Shown: positions 1-9,317, counted from the stretch's first letter. The stretch: DNA of 64,000 nt from JBBRCX01 sp038204465 (GCA_038204465.1 JBBRCX010000001.1:62001-126000), one strand, 5' to 3'. Notes: a model not told the origin generated them from the sequence alone. Translations and numbers: made by a program.

Positions 1-435
1 TGGCCCCTCGCCTGACGGCAGCGGCAAGTTTCAAAATCTGAAATCCCCCCGGAAGGGTTGACTCCATGAAGAAAGACTGTATAATGAATAATGTCTCGGC
101 GCAGCGGCTGGGACCGTGTCGGAGCGCTCTTTGACAGTTGAATCGGTGAAACCGTCGGGCCGCGCCGAATCGGCATTCCCGGCTGGGGCCGTTCGGGTCG
201 GCATTGAGGTCTGTGGCGCGGCGGTTGAGGTCTTCCTGGTCCACCATAACCCCGCAAAAGCCCACCAAAGCCCTGCATCGGATTGCCAAAGCTCGCCAAA
301 GCCCGTGCAAGGTCGCCTGGGCCGGCGGCGAAAAGCCTGGCCCCCACGCGGCGCGGCCTCGGGATCGACTCGATCCGGCTGCCGATCATTGCCGCGGATT
401 CGTCGCTGAGTTTGAGGAAACTGGGGATGAGTCAG
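1..435 (+). mobile_element. Dispersed TIR element, copy 1 (left end outside the window)
   Basis: About 435 bp aligns closely with 25041-25470 and, in part, with the reverse strand of 37881-38253. The right end at 417-435 reads as the reverse complement of CTGACTCATCCCCAGTTTC, which matches 18 of 19 bases of the left end of the complete copy at 24771-24789. The left end lies beyond the window. Small indels between copies break every reading frame, so the short ORFs here are unlikely to be genes. The element carries a strong promoter pointing right toward the SDR gene at 515. It belongs to no family that I can name; a non-autonomous MITE-like element or a mobile promoter/leader are the best readings. 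Confidence 0.75.
58..85 (+). promoter_or_regulatory. Near-consensus sigma-70 promoter in element copy 1
   Basis: TTGACT at 58-63 and TATAAT at 80-85 are separated by 16 bases. The core and its surroundings are base-for-base the same in all three element copies, while flanking parts differ. It faces the SDR pair, whose first start codon is 430 bp downstream. Activity is inferred from the match to consensus. Confidence 0.65.
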
Positions 436-514
436 CAACAGGTCGCTTTGACGCCGCTAAGCCCGTCCGTACACTCGGGCGCAGTCTTACGCAGGCGGGC
501 ACAAGCGAGTTCCT

Positions 515-1270
515 ATGGAAAACCAGGTGGTAATTATCACCGGCGGCGCCCGCGGCATCGGCTACGGCATTGGGAAATGCTTCGCGCGCAGGGCCGCGAC
601 GCTCGTGATCGCGGACACGGATCCCAAAGCGGCGAAGCAGGCGGCAGCGCAGTTGAACGATGCAGGCGCGATGAAATCAATCGGCCTGCGTTGCGACGTG
701 ACACAGCGCGGCGAGGTCGACGCGATGATGGATGAGGTGGAGTCTTCGCCGGGACGGATTGATGTGCTTGTGAACAACGCCGGCATCTGCCCTTTCATCG
801 ACGTGATGGAGATGACTCCGGAAATCTGGCAGCGCACGCTCGACGTGAATCTCACCGGCGCGTTTCACTGCACCCAATCGGCCGCGCGCAAGATGATCGC
901 CCGCGGCAAGGGCGGACGCATCGTCTTCATCACTTCGCTGGCGGAGAACGTGACCGGCCCGGCCCAGGTGGATTACGGCGCGTCGAAGGCCGGGCTGCGG
1001 ATGACGATGGTGGGGTTCGCAACGGCGCTCGGCAAGCATGGCATCACCTGCAACGCCGTGGCTCCGGGGATGATTCTCACGCCGATGACCGAGCATTACT
1101 GGGCGCAGCCGGGGCCGGCCGAGCAGATCAAGACGCGCGTGCCGGTCGGGCGCATCGGCACGCCGGAAGATGTTGGCAACGCGGTCGTCTTTCTGGCGTC
1201 ACCCGAAGCGCAATACATCAACGGCGTTTCGCTGCGCGTCGACGGGGGCCACCAGGCGGTGTGCGTGTAA
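515..1270 (+). CDS. SDR-family NAD(P)-dependent oxidoreductase
   Basis: This 251-residue cytosolic protein is a classical short-chain dehydrogenase. The cofactor motif TGGARGIG is at 9-16, an acidic residue (D34) closes the second strand and favours NAD over NADP, NNAG is at 87-90, and the catalytic set is N112, S141, Y154 and K158. The C-terminal VDGG stretch is typical of the FabG-like group. It lies two bases upstream of a second SDR gene, so the two are almost certainly cotranscribed, probably from the promoter in the repeat element upstream. The substrate cannot be read from sequence; sugar acids, polyols and acyl chains are all possible. The ATG at 515 is the only start that keeps the complete Rossmann strand. 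Confidence 0.9.
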   Translation: MENQVVIITGGARGIGYGIGKCFARRAATLVIADTDPKAAKQAAAQLNDAGAMKSIGLRCDVTQRGEVDAMMDEVESSPGRIDVLVNNAGICPFIDVMEMTPEIWQRTLDVNLTGAFHCTQSAARKMIARGKGGRIVFITSLAENVTGPAQVDYGASKAGLRMTMVGFATALGKHGITCNAVAPGMILTPMTEHYWAQPGPAEQIKTRVPVGRIGTPEDVGNAVVFLASPEAQYINGVSLRVDGGHQAVCV

Positions 1271-1272
1271 GC

Positions 1273-2043
1273 ATGGACAAGCTGCAGATCGATTTGAAGA
1301 ACCGGACCGCGCTGATCACCGGCGCCAGCGGCGAGTTGGGGCGAGTGATGGCGCGAACGCTGGCCCGTTGTGGCGCGAATGTCGGAATCCACTATCTGAA
1401 GAATGAGGCGATGGCGAAGAAGCTTCGCGAGGAGCTGACCGCACTGGGCGTGCGCGCCGCGGTGTTTCAAGCGGACGTCACCAGCGCGGATGCCGTGGCG
1501 TCAATGAAAGAGCAGGTGAACAAGTCACTCGGAGCGCCCGACATCGTCGTCAATAATGCCGTGATCCAGTACACCTGGACGAATGTGATGGAACAACCGC
1601 TGGCCGATTACGAGAGCCAGTTCCGCTCCAGCGTGATGCACAATGTCCTGATGGCGAAGGCATTCGCGCCGGCGATGATCGAGAAACGCTGGGGGCGGAT
1701 CATCGCGATCAGCACGGAGTGCGCCATGCAGAACGTGCCGGGGCAATCCGCGTATGTCTCGGGCAAACGCGGCATGGATGGCGTGCTCCGCTGCCTGGCG
1801 CGCGAGATCGGCCCGCAGCAGATCACGGTCAACCAGGTTGCGCCGGGTTGGACGATCAGCGATCGCGTGCGCGAGAGCGGTTCCGAGCGGCAGGAGGCGT
1901 ACGAGGCCAGCATCCCCCTGCGCCGCCGCGGCACGGACCAGGAAATCGCCAACGTGGTCGCGTTTCTCGCCTCCGATCTGGCCAGCTACATCACCGGCGC
2001 GTACATCCCCGTGTGCGGCGGCAACGTCATGCCCGCGATTTGA
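1273..2043 (+). CDS. SDR-family oxidoreductase with variant NNAV motif
   Basis: A 256-residue short-chain dehydrogenase with TGASGELG at 16-23, N124, S147, Y161 and K165, so the catalytic tetrad is complete. The usual NNAG is NNAV (94-97), which is uncommon and may alter the cofactor pocket. The ATG at 1273 was chosen because it follows the stop of the first SDR gene by two bases; a GTG at 1261 would overlap that gene. The pair probably forms one transcript and may act on consecutive steps of one oxidation or as a hetero-oligomer. The paired function is inference; the family is clear. Confidence 0.88.
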   Translation: MDKLQIDLKNRTALITGASGELGRVMARTLARCGANVGIHYLKNEAMAKKLREELTALGVRAAVFQADVTSADAVASMKEQVNKSLGAPDIVVNNAVIQYTWTNVMEQPLADYESQFRSSVMHNVLMAKAFAPAMIEKRWGRIIAISTECAMQNVPGQSAYVSGKRGMDGVLRCLAREIGPQQITVNQVAPGWTISDRVRESGSERQEAYEASIPLRRRGTDQEIANVVAFLASDLASYITGAYIPVCGGNVMPAI

Positions 2044-2140
2044 GTGTGCGATTCTGCCAACTCCGACGCGTTGCATATCGGCGCATCCGCCTAGAATAGG
2101 GTTGGCTCCGGCAGATCAGCAGGAGCCTGAGGATTCAAGA

Positions 2141-4612
2141 ATGCCCGCGCCTGATCAGCATACCCAGAGCCAGAGTCATCGGGACGAGAACAACGCCCCG
2201 AACCAGGAAGATCCGAAGCGGCCCAAGCCGATCTCCGAAGAGCGGCCAATGACGACGCCTGATGTCTCGAAGCGGACAGGCGATGCCCAATATCCCGCCG
2301 ACGGCAACGTCCCCCACGTTCATGAGCGTGACACGGTCGCGAGCGGTTTCCAGGGCGTGTATCAATCCCTGAAGTTCGCGGTCAAGGAAGGGCCGGTTCG
2401 CAGCCTCAAGAGCTTGATCCTCGCGAACAAGAAAGGCGGATTCGACTGTCCAAGCTGCGCCTGGCCAGATCCCGATGGCACGCGCCACGCGGCGGAGTTT
2501 TGCGAAAATGGCGCGAAAGCAATTGCCTGGGAGGCGACGGACAAGAAGGTGGAGCCCGAGTTCTTCGCGAAGCATTCGATCGCGGAATTGGCGGCGCGCA
2601 GCGAGCAGTGGCTGGGAGACCAGGGGCGAATCACTCACCCGCTGGTGCTGCGGCGCGGCAGCCAGCATTACCAAGCCCTCTCATGGGCCGACGCATTGAG
2701 GATGATCGCCGATGAATTGAACGCGCTCGGCAGCCCCGACGAAGCGGCTTTCTATACGTCAGGGCGCGCGAGCAACGAGGCGGCGTTCATGTACCAGCTG
2801 TTCGTGCGGCAGTTCGGCACGAACAATCTTCCCGACTGCTCGAACATGTGTCACGAGTCGAGCGGGCTGGGGCTCACCAAGGCGATCGGCGTCGGCAAAG
2901 GCACGGTGAAGCTGTCCGACTTCGACCACGCCGACAGCATCTTCATCATCGGGCAGAACCCCGGGACCAACCATCCGCGAATGCTCACCTCGCTGGAGCA
3001 CGCGGTGCGCAACGGCTGCACGATCGTCAGCATCAATCCGCTGGCGGAAACGGGAATGCTGCGCTTCAAGCATCCGCAGTCGCCCAAGGACATGCTGGGC
3101 CGGGGGACGCGGATCGCGTCGCTGTTCCTTCCCGTGCGGATCAACGGAGACGTGGCGGCGCTGAAGGGGATCATGAAGGAGATGCTCGAGGAGGACGAGC
3201 GCAGCGGCGGAAAGGTCCTGGACCACCAATTCATCGCCGAGAAGACGCACGGCTTCGACGCGTTCGCGGCCGACATCAGGGCCACAAGCTGGGATGAGAT
3301 CCTCGAGCAATCGGGCGTATCGCGGGAGTTGATTCGCAAGGCGGCGGGGATCGCCATGAAGTCGCAGCGGATGATCACCTGCTGGGCGATGGGGATCACG
3401 CAGCACAAGAACGGCGTGGGAAACGTGCAGACGATCGTGAACTTCAACCTGCTGCGCGGGCAGATCGGGCGTGAAGGGGCCGGCGTGTGTCCGGTGCGCG
3501 GGCACAGCAACGTTCAGGGCGATCGCACGATGGGCATCTGGGAACAGGTGAGCGACAGGTTCATGAACGCATTGGGCAAGGAGTTCAACTTCACCCCGCC
3601 GCCGAAGCATGGGCTGGATTCGCCGACGGCGATGCAGGCGATGCACGAAGGAAAGGTGAAGGTCTTCATCGGGCTTGGCGGGAATTTTCTCTCGGCCATG
3701 GCCGACACGGAGTATGGCGCTGAAGCTTTCCGCCGCTGCAAGCTTGTCGTGCAGATCAGCACGAAGTTGAACCGCAATCACCTGATCACCGGGGAGCAGG
3801 CGCTGATCCTTCCATGCCTTGGGAGAACAGAGCGTGACGTGCAGGCATCCGGCGAACAATTCGTGAGCTGCGAGAACTCGATGAGCGTGGTGCAGCAGAG
3901 CCGCGGCACGCTCGCGCCGGCCAGCCCGCATCTGATGAGTGAGACCGCGATCATCTGCAACCTAGCCGCAGCGACGCTGAAGGGCAGGACCACCGTAGAC
4001 TGGCTCGGCTGCTGCGCCAACTACGATCGGATCCGCGACCATATCGAGCGCGTGATTCCGGGGTTCGATGAGTACAACCGGCGCGTGCGCGGGCCGGGCG
4101 GCTTTTATCTACCAAACCCCGCGCGCGACAAGCAGGAGTTTCGTACGCAAAGCGAGAGGGCAAACTTTTTCGTTCACCCGATCCCGCATCACGATCTGCA
4201 GTCGGGTGAGCTTCTGATGATGAGCGTGCGCAGCCACGATCAGTTCAACACGACAATCTACGGGCAGGACGACCGCTATCGAGGCGTCTTCGGCGGGCGG
4301 CGAGTGATCTTCCTTAACCCGGGCGACATCGCGGAGCGGGGCCTGCGCGAGGGGCAATGGGTGGATCTCACGAGCCACTTCGAGGGGGAGCGGCGGCACG
4401 CGCGCGGCTTCAAGGTCGTGGCGTTCGAGATCCCGCGGAAATGTGCTGCGACTTATTATCCGGAGACGAACGTGCTCGTGCCGCTGCGCCATACCGCCGA
4501 CGGCAGCAACCAGCCGGCGAGTAAATCGATTGTGATTACGCTGGCGCCGGCAGCGATGGAATCGGAATCGAACGGAGCGGCCACCGTTCTACAGAGCGCG
4601 CATCAGGCATAG
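2141..4612 (+). CDS. FdhA/YdeP-like molybdopterin oxidoreductase, alpha subunit
   Basis: An 823-residue member of the formate-dehydrogenase-like alpha-subunit family that includes E. coli YdeP. C103, C106 and C121 (FDCPSC and EFCENG) sit near the N-terminus in the position of an iron-sulfur site. The pterin-binding body follows, with IIGQNPGTNHPRM and the segment CPVRGHSNVQGD. The C-terminal domain carries MMSVRSHDQFNT, the usual cap over the cofactor. There is no Tat signal, so it should be cytosolic. The ATG at 2141 has GAGG eight bases upstream; the open frame extends back to 1754 but only over the SDR gene. A start at 2249 would remove a low-complexity 36-residue leader. No FdhD or electron-transfer partner is adjacent. 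The true substrate is unknown for this family. Confidence 0.88.
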   Translation: MPAPDQHTQSQSHRDENNAPNQEDPKRPKPISEERPMTTPDVSKRTGDAQYPADGNVPHVHERDTVASGFQGVYQSLKFAVKEGPVRSLKSLILANKKGGFDCPSCAWPDPDGTRHAAEFCENGAKAIAWEATDKKVEPEFFAKHSIAELAARSEQWLGDQGRITHPLVLRRGSQHYQALSWADALRMIADELNALGSPDEAAFYTSGRASNEAAFMYQLFVRQFGTNNLPDCSNMCHESSGLGLTKAIGVGKGTVKLSDFDHADSIFIIGQNPGTNHPRMLTSLEHAVRNGCTIVSINPLAETGMLRFKHPQSPKDMLGRGTRIASLFLPVRINGDVAALKGIMKEMLEEDERSGGKVLDHQFIAEKTHGFDAFAADIRATSWDEILEQSGVSRELIRKAAGIAMKSQRMITCWAMGITQHKNGVGNVQTIVNFNLLRGQIGREGAGVCPVRGHSNVQGDRTMGIWEQVSDRFMNALGKEFNFTPPPKHGLDSPTAMQAMHEGKVKVFIGLGGNFLSAMADTEYGAEAFRRCKLVVQISTKLNRNHLITGEQALILPCLGRTERDVQASGEQFVSCENSMSVVQQSRGTLAPASPHLMSETAIICNLAAATLKGRTTVDWLGCCANYDRIRDHIERVIPGFDEYNRRVRGPGGFYLPNPARDKQEFRTQSERANFFVHPIPHHDLQSGELLMMSVRSHDQFNTTIYGQDDRYRGVFGGRRVIFLNPGDIAERGLREGQWVDLTSHFEGERRHARGFKVVAFEIPRKCAATYYPETNVLVPLRHTADGSNQPASKSIVITLAPAAMESESNGAATVLQSAHQA

Positions 4613-4689
4613 CTATTACAGCTAACAATGGATTCTTACTCTCCGACTCGCTCGCACGCGCGGGACGCATGCGGGGCGCCCATGCCACA

Positions 4690-5403
4690 TTAGATCAGTT
4701 GGCGCGCTGTTTCGAAGATTTCGCGCATCATCTGCGGTGTCAGCTTTCCCGTAAACGTGTTCTGCTGGCTTGGGTGGAACGATGCCATGAGGAATGGCGC
4801 TGCCGGGACTTCGTGAATGGCGCCGTGCGCGAAGAGACGGGGGCGGTCGATTTCCCAGCCGCGGCGTGAGTAGAGCCGCAGGCAGGCATCGAAGGCGATT
4901 CGCCCAAGGGCGAGAATAACTCGAAGAGCCGGCATCAGGTCGACCGTCTCGTCCAGGTAGGTTTCACAGTTGGCGATCTCCAATGGTGTAGGCTTGTTGA
5001 GCGGCGGTGCGCAGTGGGCGACTCCGGTGACCGCGGCGTCAATCAGCTCCAATCCGTCGCCGACGTGGGTTGACTGCGGCTGATTGGCGAACCCTGATTC
5101 GTACATCGCGCGAAAGAGGAAGTCGCCGGAGCGGTCGCCGGTGAACATTCTTCCCGTGCGATTTCCGCCGTGAGCGGCAGGCGCGAGTCCGACGAGGAGC
5201 AAGCGGGCATCGGGAGAGCCGAGGTTTGGCAGCGGCTTGCCCCAGTAGTCCCATTGCCGAAACGCGAGGCGCTTCTGCAGCGCGACAGAGGCACAATGCT
5301 CGCGCAGCCGCGGGCATTTCTCGCAGTTCACGATGCGCTGCTGCAGATTCTTCCACGGGTCCATTGGTTGAGGGGGCGATACACGGCAGTGATAAGCGGA
5401 CAT
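4690..5403 (-). CDS. Family 5 (type b) uracil-DNA glycosylase
   Basis: This 237-residue enzyme removes uracil and other deaminated bases from DNA in base-excision repair. The 4Fe-4S ligands are C27, C30, C131 and C146. Motif A is GLAPAAHG (72-79), in which the polar catalytic residue of other families is replaced by alanine, the mark of family 5. Motif B is HPSQQN (210-215). The ATG at 5403 is used; an in-frame ATG at 5364 is just before the first cysteine pair and is an alternative. It runs in the same direction as the S1 gene upstream (stop 5466), with 62 bp between them. Confidence 0.9.
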   Translation of the reverse strand: MSAYHCRVSPPQPMDPWKNLQQRIVNCEKCPRLREHCASVALQKRLAFRQWDYWGKPLPNLGSPDARLLLVGLAPAAHGGNRTGRMFTGDRSGDFLFRAMYESGFANQPQSTHVGDGLELIDAAVTGVAHCAPPLNKPTPLEIANCETYLDETVDLMPALRVILALGRIAFDACLRLYSRRGWEIDRPRLFAHGAIHEVPAAPFLMASFHPSQQNTFTGKLTPQMMREIFETARQLI

Positions 5404-5465
5404 CTTTGGTCGCCCTGATCGATGCGGGCGAGGAATCCGTCGTCCCTACGAGAATGGGCGGGGTG

Positions 5466-6938
5466 TTAGTCCAGCCCGCCGCGGAGCTCGAGGCGTTTCT
5501 TCCTTTTTGCCGGGGCGGCGGCGACCGCGGCTCCGCCCGACGTTTCGAGCTCGGCCACGCGCCGGATCGATAAGGAGATGCGCCGCGCTTCCTGCTCCAG
5601 CTCCAACACGCGCACGCGCACCGGCTGCCCCTGCTTCACCACCGCGCCGACGCTCTGCACGCGCTGGGTTGACAGCTCGGAAACATGCACGAGCCCCTCG
5701 AGCCCGGGCTCGAGCTCGACGAACGCGCCGAAGTCCACAATCCGGCTGACGCGTCCGTCGGTGATGGTATCGACCGGATAGCGCTCATCGGCCGTCTTCC
5801 ATGGGTCCGGCCCAGCCTGCTTCAGGCTGAAGGACATCTTCTTCGCCACCGGATCGATCGAAAGCACCACGAGCCGGACGGTGTCGCCTTCCTTGACGAC
5901 ATCAGAAGGATGGCGGATTCGCTGCCAACTGATCTCGCTGATCGGCAGCAGGCCCTCAAGGCCTTCCTCCACTTCGACGAATGCACCGAACGACTCGACC
6001 TTTGTGATCCGGCCCGTCACGCTGGTGCCGACTCCGTAGCGCATCTCGGCGCCCGTCCACGGATCAGCCATCGCCTGCTTGAGGCTCAGGCTGAGCTTCC
6101 CAGTTTCCCTGTCGAACTTGATGATCTTCACGTCGACGACATCGCCATCCTTCACAAATTCGCTCGGATGCCGGCCGCGCCGGAAGCTCATCTCGCTGAC
6201 GTGCAGCAGTCCATCGATTCCTCCGAGGTCGACGAAGGCGCCAAAATCGGTGATGCGGCGCACGGTGCCGCGGCGCATCTGCCCTTCTTCGATCTCGGTC
6301 AGCAGCTTCTGCCGCAAATCTTCCTTCTCGCGCTCGAGGACGTTTCGCCGGCTCAGCACGAGGTTCCTCGCCTGCCGTTCAAACTGAGTCACCTCGGCGG
6401 TAAGGCGCTGTCCGATGAAGGTGGACATATCCGCCTGGAAATACAGATCTACCTGGCCCGCGGGCATGAAGGCCCGCATTCCTTTCACGTCCAGCTCCAG
6501 ACCGCCTTTATTTACGCCGGTAACGGTTCCCTCGACGACCTGTCCAGCCTCCAGGTTTTCCCAGGATACGTTGGCGGCGGCGGCCCCCTTGCGCGTCAGG
6601 ATGAGCAGGCCTTCGCGTTCGTCGTAGCGATCGACGTGAAAGTCCATTTCGTCGCCGACCTTCGGCTCCTCGTCGAACTGCATCATCGAGGCGATTCCCT
6701 GGCTCTTGCCGCCGAAGTCGACGAAGACGTCCTCCTTGCCGATTGAGATGATTCGGCCGCGCTTCATCCCCTTCTGTTGTGGGGACGATGCGCCGCCGGA
6801 AGAAGGCTTGGGCTTGTCGAAGCCGTACAGATCCTCAATTGAAAGGTCGCCCAGCGCGGCCTCGACCTCCTTGTCGACGGCGGTGTCGTCCGGTCGAAAC
6901 TTTTGTTTGTAGTCGTCGTTTTTGGACGGGTTGCTCAT
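5466..6938 (-). CDS. rpsA: S1-domain RNA-binding protein, probable ribosomal protein S1
   Basis: A 490-residue protein made of five tandem S1 folds at about 57-125, 133-200, 218-288, 304-375 and 390-462. The third to fifth repeats contain the classic DFGAFV/SFGAFV and GLEGLxxxSE signatures. The first two are divergent, as in bacterial S1 where the N-terminal folds dock on the ribosome. The C-terminal 25 residues are alanine- and lysine-rich. It should recruit mRNA to the 30S subunit. E. coli S1 has six repeats and 557 residues, so this is a shorter form. AGGAG lies four bases before the ATG. It is divergent from the carboxypeptidase gene, with a small hairpin between them. Another S1-repeat RNA-binding protein is the alternative. 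Confidence 0.82.
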   Translation of the reverse strand: MSNPSKNDDYKQKFRPDDTAVDKEVEAALGDLSIEDLYGFDKPKPSSGGASSPQQKGMKRGRIISIGKEDVFVDFGGKSQGIASMMQFDEEPKVGDEMDFHVDRYDEREGLLILTRKGAAAANVSWENLEAGQVVEGTVTGVNKGGLELDVKGMRAFMPAGQVDLYFQADMSTFIGQRLTAEVTQFERQARNLVLSRRNVLEREKEDLRQKLLTEIEEGQMRRGTVRRITDFGAFVDLGGIDGLLHVSEMSFRRGRHPSEFVKDGDVVDVKIIKFDRETGKLSLSLKQAMADPWTGAEMRYGVGTSVTGRITKVESFGAFVEVEEGLEGLLPISEISWQRIRHPSDVVKEGDTVRLVVLSIDPVAKKMSFSLKQAGPDPWKTADERYPVDTITDGRVSRIVDFGAFVELEPGLEGLVHVSELSTQRVQSVGAVVKQGQPVRVRVLELEQEARRISLSIRRVAELETSGGAAVAAAPAKRKKRLELRGGLD

Positions 6939-6974
6939 CGGCTCCTGACTCGTGGCCGTTGGCTATCGTAACCG

Positions 6975-6990
6975 CGTGCGTTATCGCACG
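6975..6990. other. Intergenic hairpin CGTGCG-TTAT-CGCACG
   Basis: A perfect six-base-pair inverted repeat with a four-base loop sits midway between the divergent S1 and carboxypeptidase genes. It could be an operator or an mRNA leader hairpin. No further evidence of function is visible. Confidence 0.3.
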
Positions 6991-7055
6991 GTAGATAAGC
7001 GCTGGCCGGGTTGCCGGGACTTGTCGCTCATCGCGGGGCCTGCTCCAATCGCAGC

Positions 7056-8567
7056 ATGAGCGATGCCGAGGCTTACAGCGCGTTTGTCCGCGAGCTGCGG
7101 GAGATCAGCCTGTTGGGGTCTGTCTCTTCCGTGCTGGAATGGGATGAGCGCACGCAGCTGCCGCCAAGAGGGGCCGAGAATCGGGCGGATCAACTGTCGC
7201 TGCTGGCGCGGATGATTCACGATCGCTTCACTTCGCCGCGAATGGGCGAATCGCTCGAAGCAGTCGAAGGCTCCGCGCTGGTCAAAGATCCGGAGTCAGA
7301 TGCCGCCGCCAACGCGCGGGAGACACGCCGCTCTTACGATCGTGCGCGAAAGCTTCCATCAGCGCTCGTCGAAGAGATGACGAAGGTCGCGACGCTCGCG
7401 CAGCACGCGTGGGCGGAGGCGCGGGCGAAATCGGATTATCACCTCTTCGAGCCCTGGCTGGCCAGGACGCTCGATCTAAAGCGCCGGCAGGCGGACTGCA
7501 TCGGGTACGCGTCGAATCCTTACGATGCACTGCTCGATGAGTATGAGCCGGGCGCAACCGCTTCCGAGATCGACGCAGTGTTCAGCGCACTGCGCGGGCC
7601 GTTGGTCGAGCTGATCGGTCGAATCACGCAGTCGACGCGCAAGGCGCCGGTGGAAATCCTGGAGCGTTCCTACCCGCCGCCCGCGCAGGAGCAACTTGCG
7701 CGCGAGGCGGCGAAGGCGATCGGCTTTGATTTCTCGGCGGGCCGGCTCGACGTCAGTCTCCACCCGTTTTGCGCCGACCTTGGCCGCGGCGACACGCGCA
7801 TGACGACTCGTTACGACCCGAACCGTTTCGGCGGAGCGTTCTTTGGCGTTATGCACGAGAGCGGCCACGCGCTCTACGACCAGGGGCTTCCCGCGGAGCA
7901 TTTCGGCACGCCGGTTGGCGAAGCGGTCTCCCTTGGGATTCACGAGTCGCAGTCACGGTTATGGGAGAATTTCGTCGGGCGCAGCCTGGCATTCTGGCAG
8001 TATTTCCTGCCGAAGGTGGGCGCTGCGTTTCCTGATTCCCTTCGCGATGTGGGCGAAGACGAGTGGTATTTCGCGATCAATGACATCCGTCCATCGCTGA
8101 TCCGCACCGAATCCGACGAAGCAACGTACAACCTGCACATTCTGCTGCGCTTTGAACTGGAGCAGGCGATGCTTCGCGGTGAGGTGGAGGCGGCGGACGT
8201 GCCGGCGGCATGGAACGAGAAGATGCGGCAATACCTTGGCCTCACGCCGCCCGACGACGCGCAGGGATGCCTGCAGGACATTCACTGGAGCGGCGGCGAC
8301 TTCGGTTACTTCCCGACCTATACCCTGGGCAATCTTTACGCTGCACAGTTCTTCGAGAAAGTGCGGCAGGACCTTGGGGATGTCGACGCACAGTTCGCCC
8401 GCGGCGAGTTTCAGCCGCTCCTGCATTGGCTGCGCGAGAACATCCATCGCCACGGCAGGCGCTACACGGCGTCGCAACTGGTGGCGCGGGTGACCGGAAG
8501 GCCGCTGTCGCCGGCGCCGCTGCTGGAGTATCTCAATCAGAAGGCGTCAGACCTATATCATGTCTGA
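7056..8567 (+). CDS. M32 carboxypeptidase Taq family metallopeptidase
   Basis: A 503-residue zinc carboxypeptidase. The zinc-binding HESGH is at 267-271 and the third ligand E297 lies in IHESQSRLWEN, both diagnostic for family M32. The HPF at 236-238 and DTRMTTRYD stretch before it are also conserved in the family. It should trim C-terminal residues from peptides in the cytosol, without a signal peptide. Family members are about 500 residues, so it is complete. The ATG at 7056 was preferred to a start at 7011, which would add an unconserved leader. Its 3' end overlaps the convergent methyltransferase gene by 10 bp. Confidence 0.92.
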   Translation: MSDAEAYSAFVRELREISLLGSVSSVLEWDERTQLPPRGAENRADQLSLLARMIHDRFTSPRMGESLEAVEGSALVKDPESDAAANARETRRSYDRARKLPSALVEEMTKVATLAQHAWAEARAKSDYHLFEPWLARTLDLKRRQADCIGYASNPYDALLDEYEPGATASEIDAVFSALRGPLVELIGRITQSTRKAPVEILERSYPPPAQEQLAREAAKAIGFDFSAGRLDVSLHPFCADLGRGDTRMTTRYDPNRFGGAFFGVMHESGHALYDQGLPAEHFGTPVGEAVSLGIHESQSRLWENFVGRSLAFWQYFLPKVGAAFPDSLRDVGEDEWYFAINDIRPSLIRTESDEATYNLHILLRFELEQAMLRGEVEAADVPAAWNEKMRQYLGLTPPDDAQGCLQDIHWSGGDFGYFPTYTLGNLYAAQFFEKVRQDLGDVDAQFARGEFQPLLHWLRENIHRHGRRYTASQLVARVTGRPLSPAPLLEYLNQKASDLYHV

Positions 8568-9295
8568 TGCGAGAGCAGGTCATGCGCAGCTTCACGCCTT
8601 TCCCCGGCAAGCACGAAGCGATGGCCGAAGTGGTGGTAAAAACGTGCGAAACCGACGCCGGCGCGGTCGCGCATTGCGAGCACCTCGCGCTCGGTGAAAG
8701 CCTGGGCGACGCTCACCGGGCCGTCGTGACGCACCATCGGATTGGCGAAGAGGCTGAGGAGCCTGATCCAGGCGTAGGCCCGGCGGCGGCGCAGCAGGTC
8801 GCCGACGATGATCCCGCGCCGCGCGACCTTGCCCATGGCGGCCAACACGCGATCGGCTTCTTCATCGCTCAGGTGATGCAAAAACAATCCGCAAATCGCG
8901 TAATCGAAGCTGGCATCGTCGAACGGGAGCCGCAACGCATCGCCGCGGATGATGCGCAGCCGTGGATCGTCCTGCTCCTCCGCGGCGGCGCGAGCGGTGT
9001 CGGCGTGAAGGTCGACTCCGACTATCTCCAGATCGAATCCTCTCGCGTCACCCCACCGCAGGATCGCGCGGGGGATGTCGGCCGAGCCGGTGCCGACGTC
9101 AAGGATGCGGATCTTCTCGTCCGGACGCCAGCGGTGACTGAACCGCTCGAGATGGTGGATGGTGGAGCGCGTGTACCCGAGTAGTGAATTGATGCGCCGG
9201 AGGAAGCGAAGGCTGTGGCGCAGTTGCCGGGGGTCGGCGTCGGCCCGGTCCATCCATTCGGGCTCGCGGCGGCGCACGCTCAAGAAGCTGTGCAT
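8558..9295 (-). CDS. Class I SAM-dependent methyltransferase
   Basis: A 245-residue methyltransferase with the glycine-rich SAM loop LDVGTGSADIP at 65-75, the acidic D95 after strand 2 (VGVDLH) and the segment RGDALRLPF, followed by a hydrophobic motif GLFLHHL. The first 50 residues form a helical cap, and the fold resembles UbiE. The ATG at 9295 was chosen because the open frame continues upstream only over the preceding gene. It is 22 bp behind the secreted-protein gene and likely cotranscribed. A small-molecule substrate such as a quinone or polyketide is plausible but not shown. Confidence 0.85.
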   Translation of the reverse strand: MHSFLSVRRREPEWMDRADADPRQLRHSLRFLRRINSLLGYTRSTIHHLERFSHRWRPDEKIRILDVGTGSADIPRAILRWGDARGFDLEIVGVDLHADTARAAAEEQDDPRLRIIRGDALRLPFDDASFDYAICGLFLHHLSDEEADRVLAAMGKVARRGIIVGDLLRRRRAYAWIRLLSLFANPMVRHDGPVSVAQAFTEREVLAMRDRAGVGFARFYHHFGHRFVLAGERREAAHDLLSHQT

Positions 9296-9317
9296 GAATC
9301 CAAGATAACCTGCCGGG

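Noticed and set aside
240..330. Spaced AAAGCCC units in the element, CRISPR-like at first sight
   Set aside because: The units are only about seven bases, spacing is irregular and too short, and no cas genes are near.
116..409. A possible small protein inside the element (also 25156-25476)
   Set aside because: One-base indels between copies shift the frame, and the GTG start is lost in copy 3, so it is not conserved as coding.
1754..2140. An upstream extension of the molybdopterin oxidoreductase frame
   Set aside because: The sequence before 2141 runs over the SDR gene in another frame and has no family similarity. A ribosome binding site and the family start support 2141.
2759..3931. A 390-residue reverse ORF
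   Set aside because: It is antisense to the molybdopterin oxidoreductase, is rich in arginine and leucine, and has no family motif.
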